Shown here piece by piece: positions 13,961 through 14,317 of a stretch of DNA of 14,317 nucleotides. Where the stretch lies: the NCBI GenBank assembly GCA_029262955.1, contig JAJCYL010000194.1:1-14317 (forward strand). Direction: 5' to 3'. Numbering within the stretch: the stretch's first letter is position 1; each line of letters opens with the position of its first letter. Under the pieces are notes generated by a model. The model searched no databases. It was not told the origin of the DNA and saw only the letters and a program-made list of their open reading frames with translations. Both the position numbers and the translations under genes were made by a program. Origin of the DNA: Cytophagales bacterium (lineage in GTDB: Bacteria; Bacteroidota; Bacteroidia; Cytophagales; Cyclobacteriaceae).

Positions 13961-14317
13961 ATGAACAAATCAATATTGATTATTCTTCTAACACTTGCTA
14001 CCTTGTTTGAAGCTCAAGCGCAGGGTTCAAAAGCGGATAAAAAAGCGGATAAGAAGTTCTATGAACAAGAATATGGATCTGCTTTAACCCTATACAACGA
14101 TATAATCAAGAGTAATCCTAATAACAATAGGGCCCAATATCAAGCCGAGTTATGTTCATTACTAATGAAGGATTATAGGGAAAAGCCATTGAATTCTATT
14201 TTAGCTTACGCCCAGACCGAGGGAAAGGAGGACAGGTTTTATGACTATTGGCTTGGACGAATTTATCTCTCAAGGTATAGATTTGAAGAAGCTATCACCG
14301 CTTTATCAGCTTTTCTG
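13961..14317 (+). CDS. Second PorE-like protein, N-terminal 119 codons, cut by window edge
   Basis: The visible part is a signal peptide (MNKSILIILLTLATLFEAQA, then Q) followed by TPR-like helices. It aligns without gaps to the preceding gene from its KKADKKF onward: I count 57 identities in 93 residues. Near-identical blocks include ELCSLL, KPLNSIL, DRFYDYWLG and SRYRFEEA. It is therefore a tandem paralogue and probably continues into the same propeller and OmpA architecture, which cannot be confirmed here. No lipobox is present. Residues KADKKADKK just after the signal peptide are encoded by a perfect 12-bp tandem repeat (14029-14052). It starts 146 bp after the first gene's stop. Confidence 0.85.
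   Translation, partial: MNKSILIILLTLATLFEAQAQGSKADKKADKKFYEQEYGSALTLYNDIIKSNPNNNRAQYQAELCSLLMKDYREKPLNSILAYAQTEGKEDRFYDYWLGRIYLSRYRFEEAITALSAFL
14029..14052 (+). repeat. Perfect 12-bp tandem duplication in the second PorE-like gene
   Basis: AAAAGCGGATAA occurs twice head to tail (14029-14040 and 14041-14052). It is in phase with the reading frame and adds four residues to a lysine-rich linker after the signal peptide. The first PorE-like gene lacks it, so it is probably a local slippage event. Confidence 0.8.

Overview
This window reads as chromosomal DNA of a member of the Bacteroidota, most likely a free-living, possibly marine, Cytophagales-type bacterium. The phylum call rests on several signals. 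The DNA is AT-rich. Promoters match the Bacteroidota form TTTG-N19-TAnnTTTG: a perfect copy lies before paaA and a near-copy before a PorE-like gene. There are two TPR / beta-propeller / OmpA proteins of the type IX secretion-associated PorE architecture. Most genes lack an obvious Shine-Dalgarno sequence. The order is an inference. No tRNA, rRNA, CRISPR array, insertion sequence or prophage was seen. The window looks like core genome plus one catabolic operon.

Layout. (1) 1-2697, minus strand: parE and the start of parC, the two topoisomerase IV subunits, joined by an ATGA stop/start overlap. (2) 2826-4981: a minus-strand four-helix membrane protein with a DUF1648-like motif. It is divergent from a plus-strand pair: an alkylglycerol-monooxygenase-like integral membrane hydroxylase and a small lipoprotein that overlaps its 3' end. 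(3) 4988-8321, minus strand: paaA-paaB-paaC-paaD-paaG. These encode the phenylacetyl-CoA epoxidase complex and the following ring-epoxide isomerase, behind a textbook Bacteroidota promoter with an imperfect palindrome over its -33 element. The reductase gene paaE is not here. (4) 8391-10284, minus strand: lysA (last step of lysine synthesis) followed by an outer-membrane beta-barrel protein. (5) 10338-11565, minus strand: infC-rpmI-rplT, the conserved IF-3/L35/L20 operon, closed by a strong intrinsic terminator. infC starts at an ATC codon behind a perfect AGGAGG. (6) 11566-11876: a divergent control region that also contains a convincing 41-codon small ORF on the minus strand. (7) 11877-14317, plus strand: two tandem PorE-like genes. 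The second is cut by the window end, and its visible N-terminal region is about 61% identical to the first.

How the genes work together. The paa operon activates the aromatic ring of phenylacetyl-CoA (PaaABCD) and converts the epoxide to an oxepin (PaaG). The ligase, reductase, ring-opening and beta-oxidation genes must lie elsewhere. The PorE-like pair probably anchors an outer-membrane machine to peptidoglycan. ParCE and infC-rpmI-rplT are housekeeping.

I found no wholly new multi-gene system. The best leads are the unannotated 41-aa ORF, the ATC/AGGAGG start of infC, the candidate paa operator, the lysA gene that starts 8 bp after a terminator T-tract, and the tandem PorE-like duplication.
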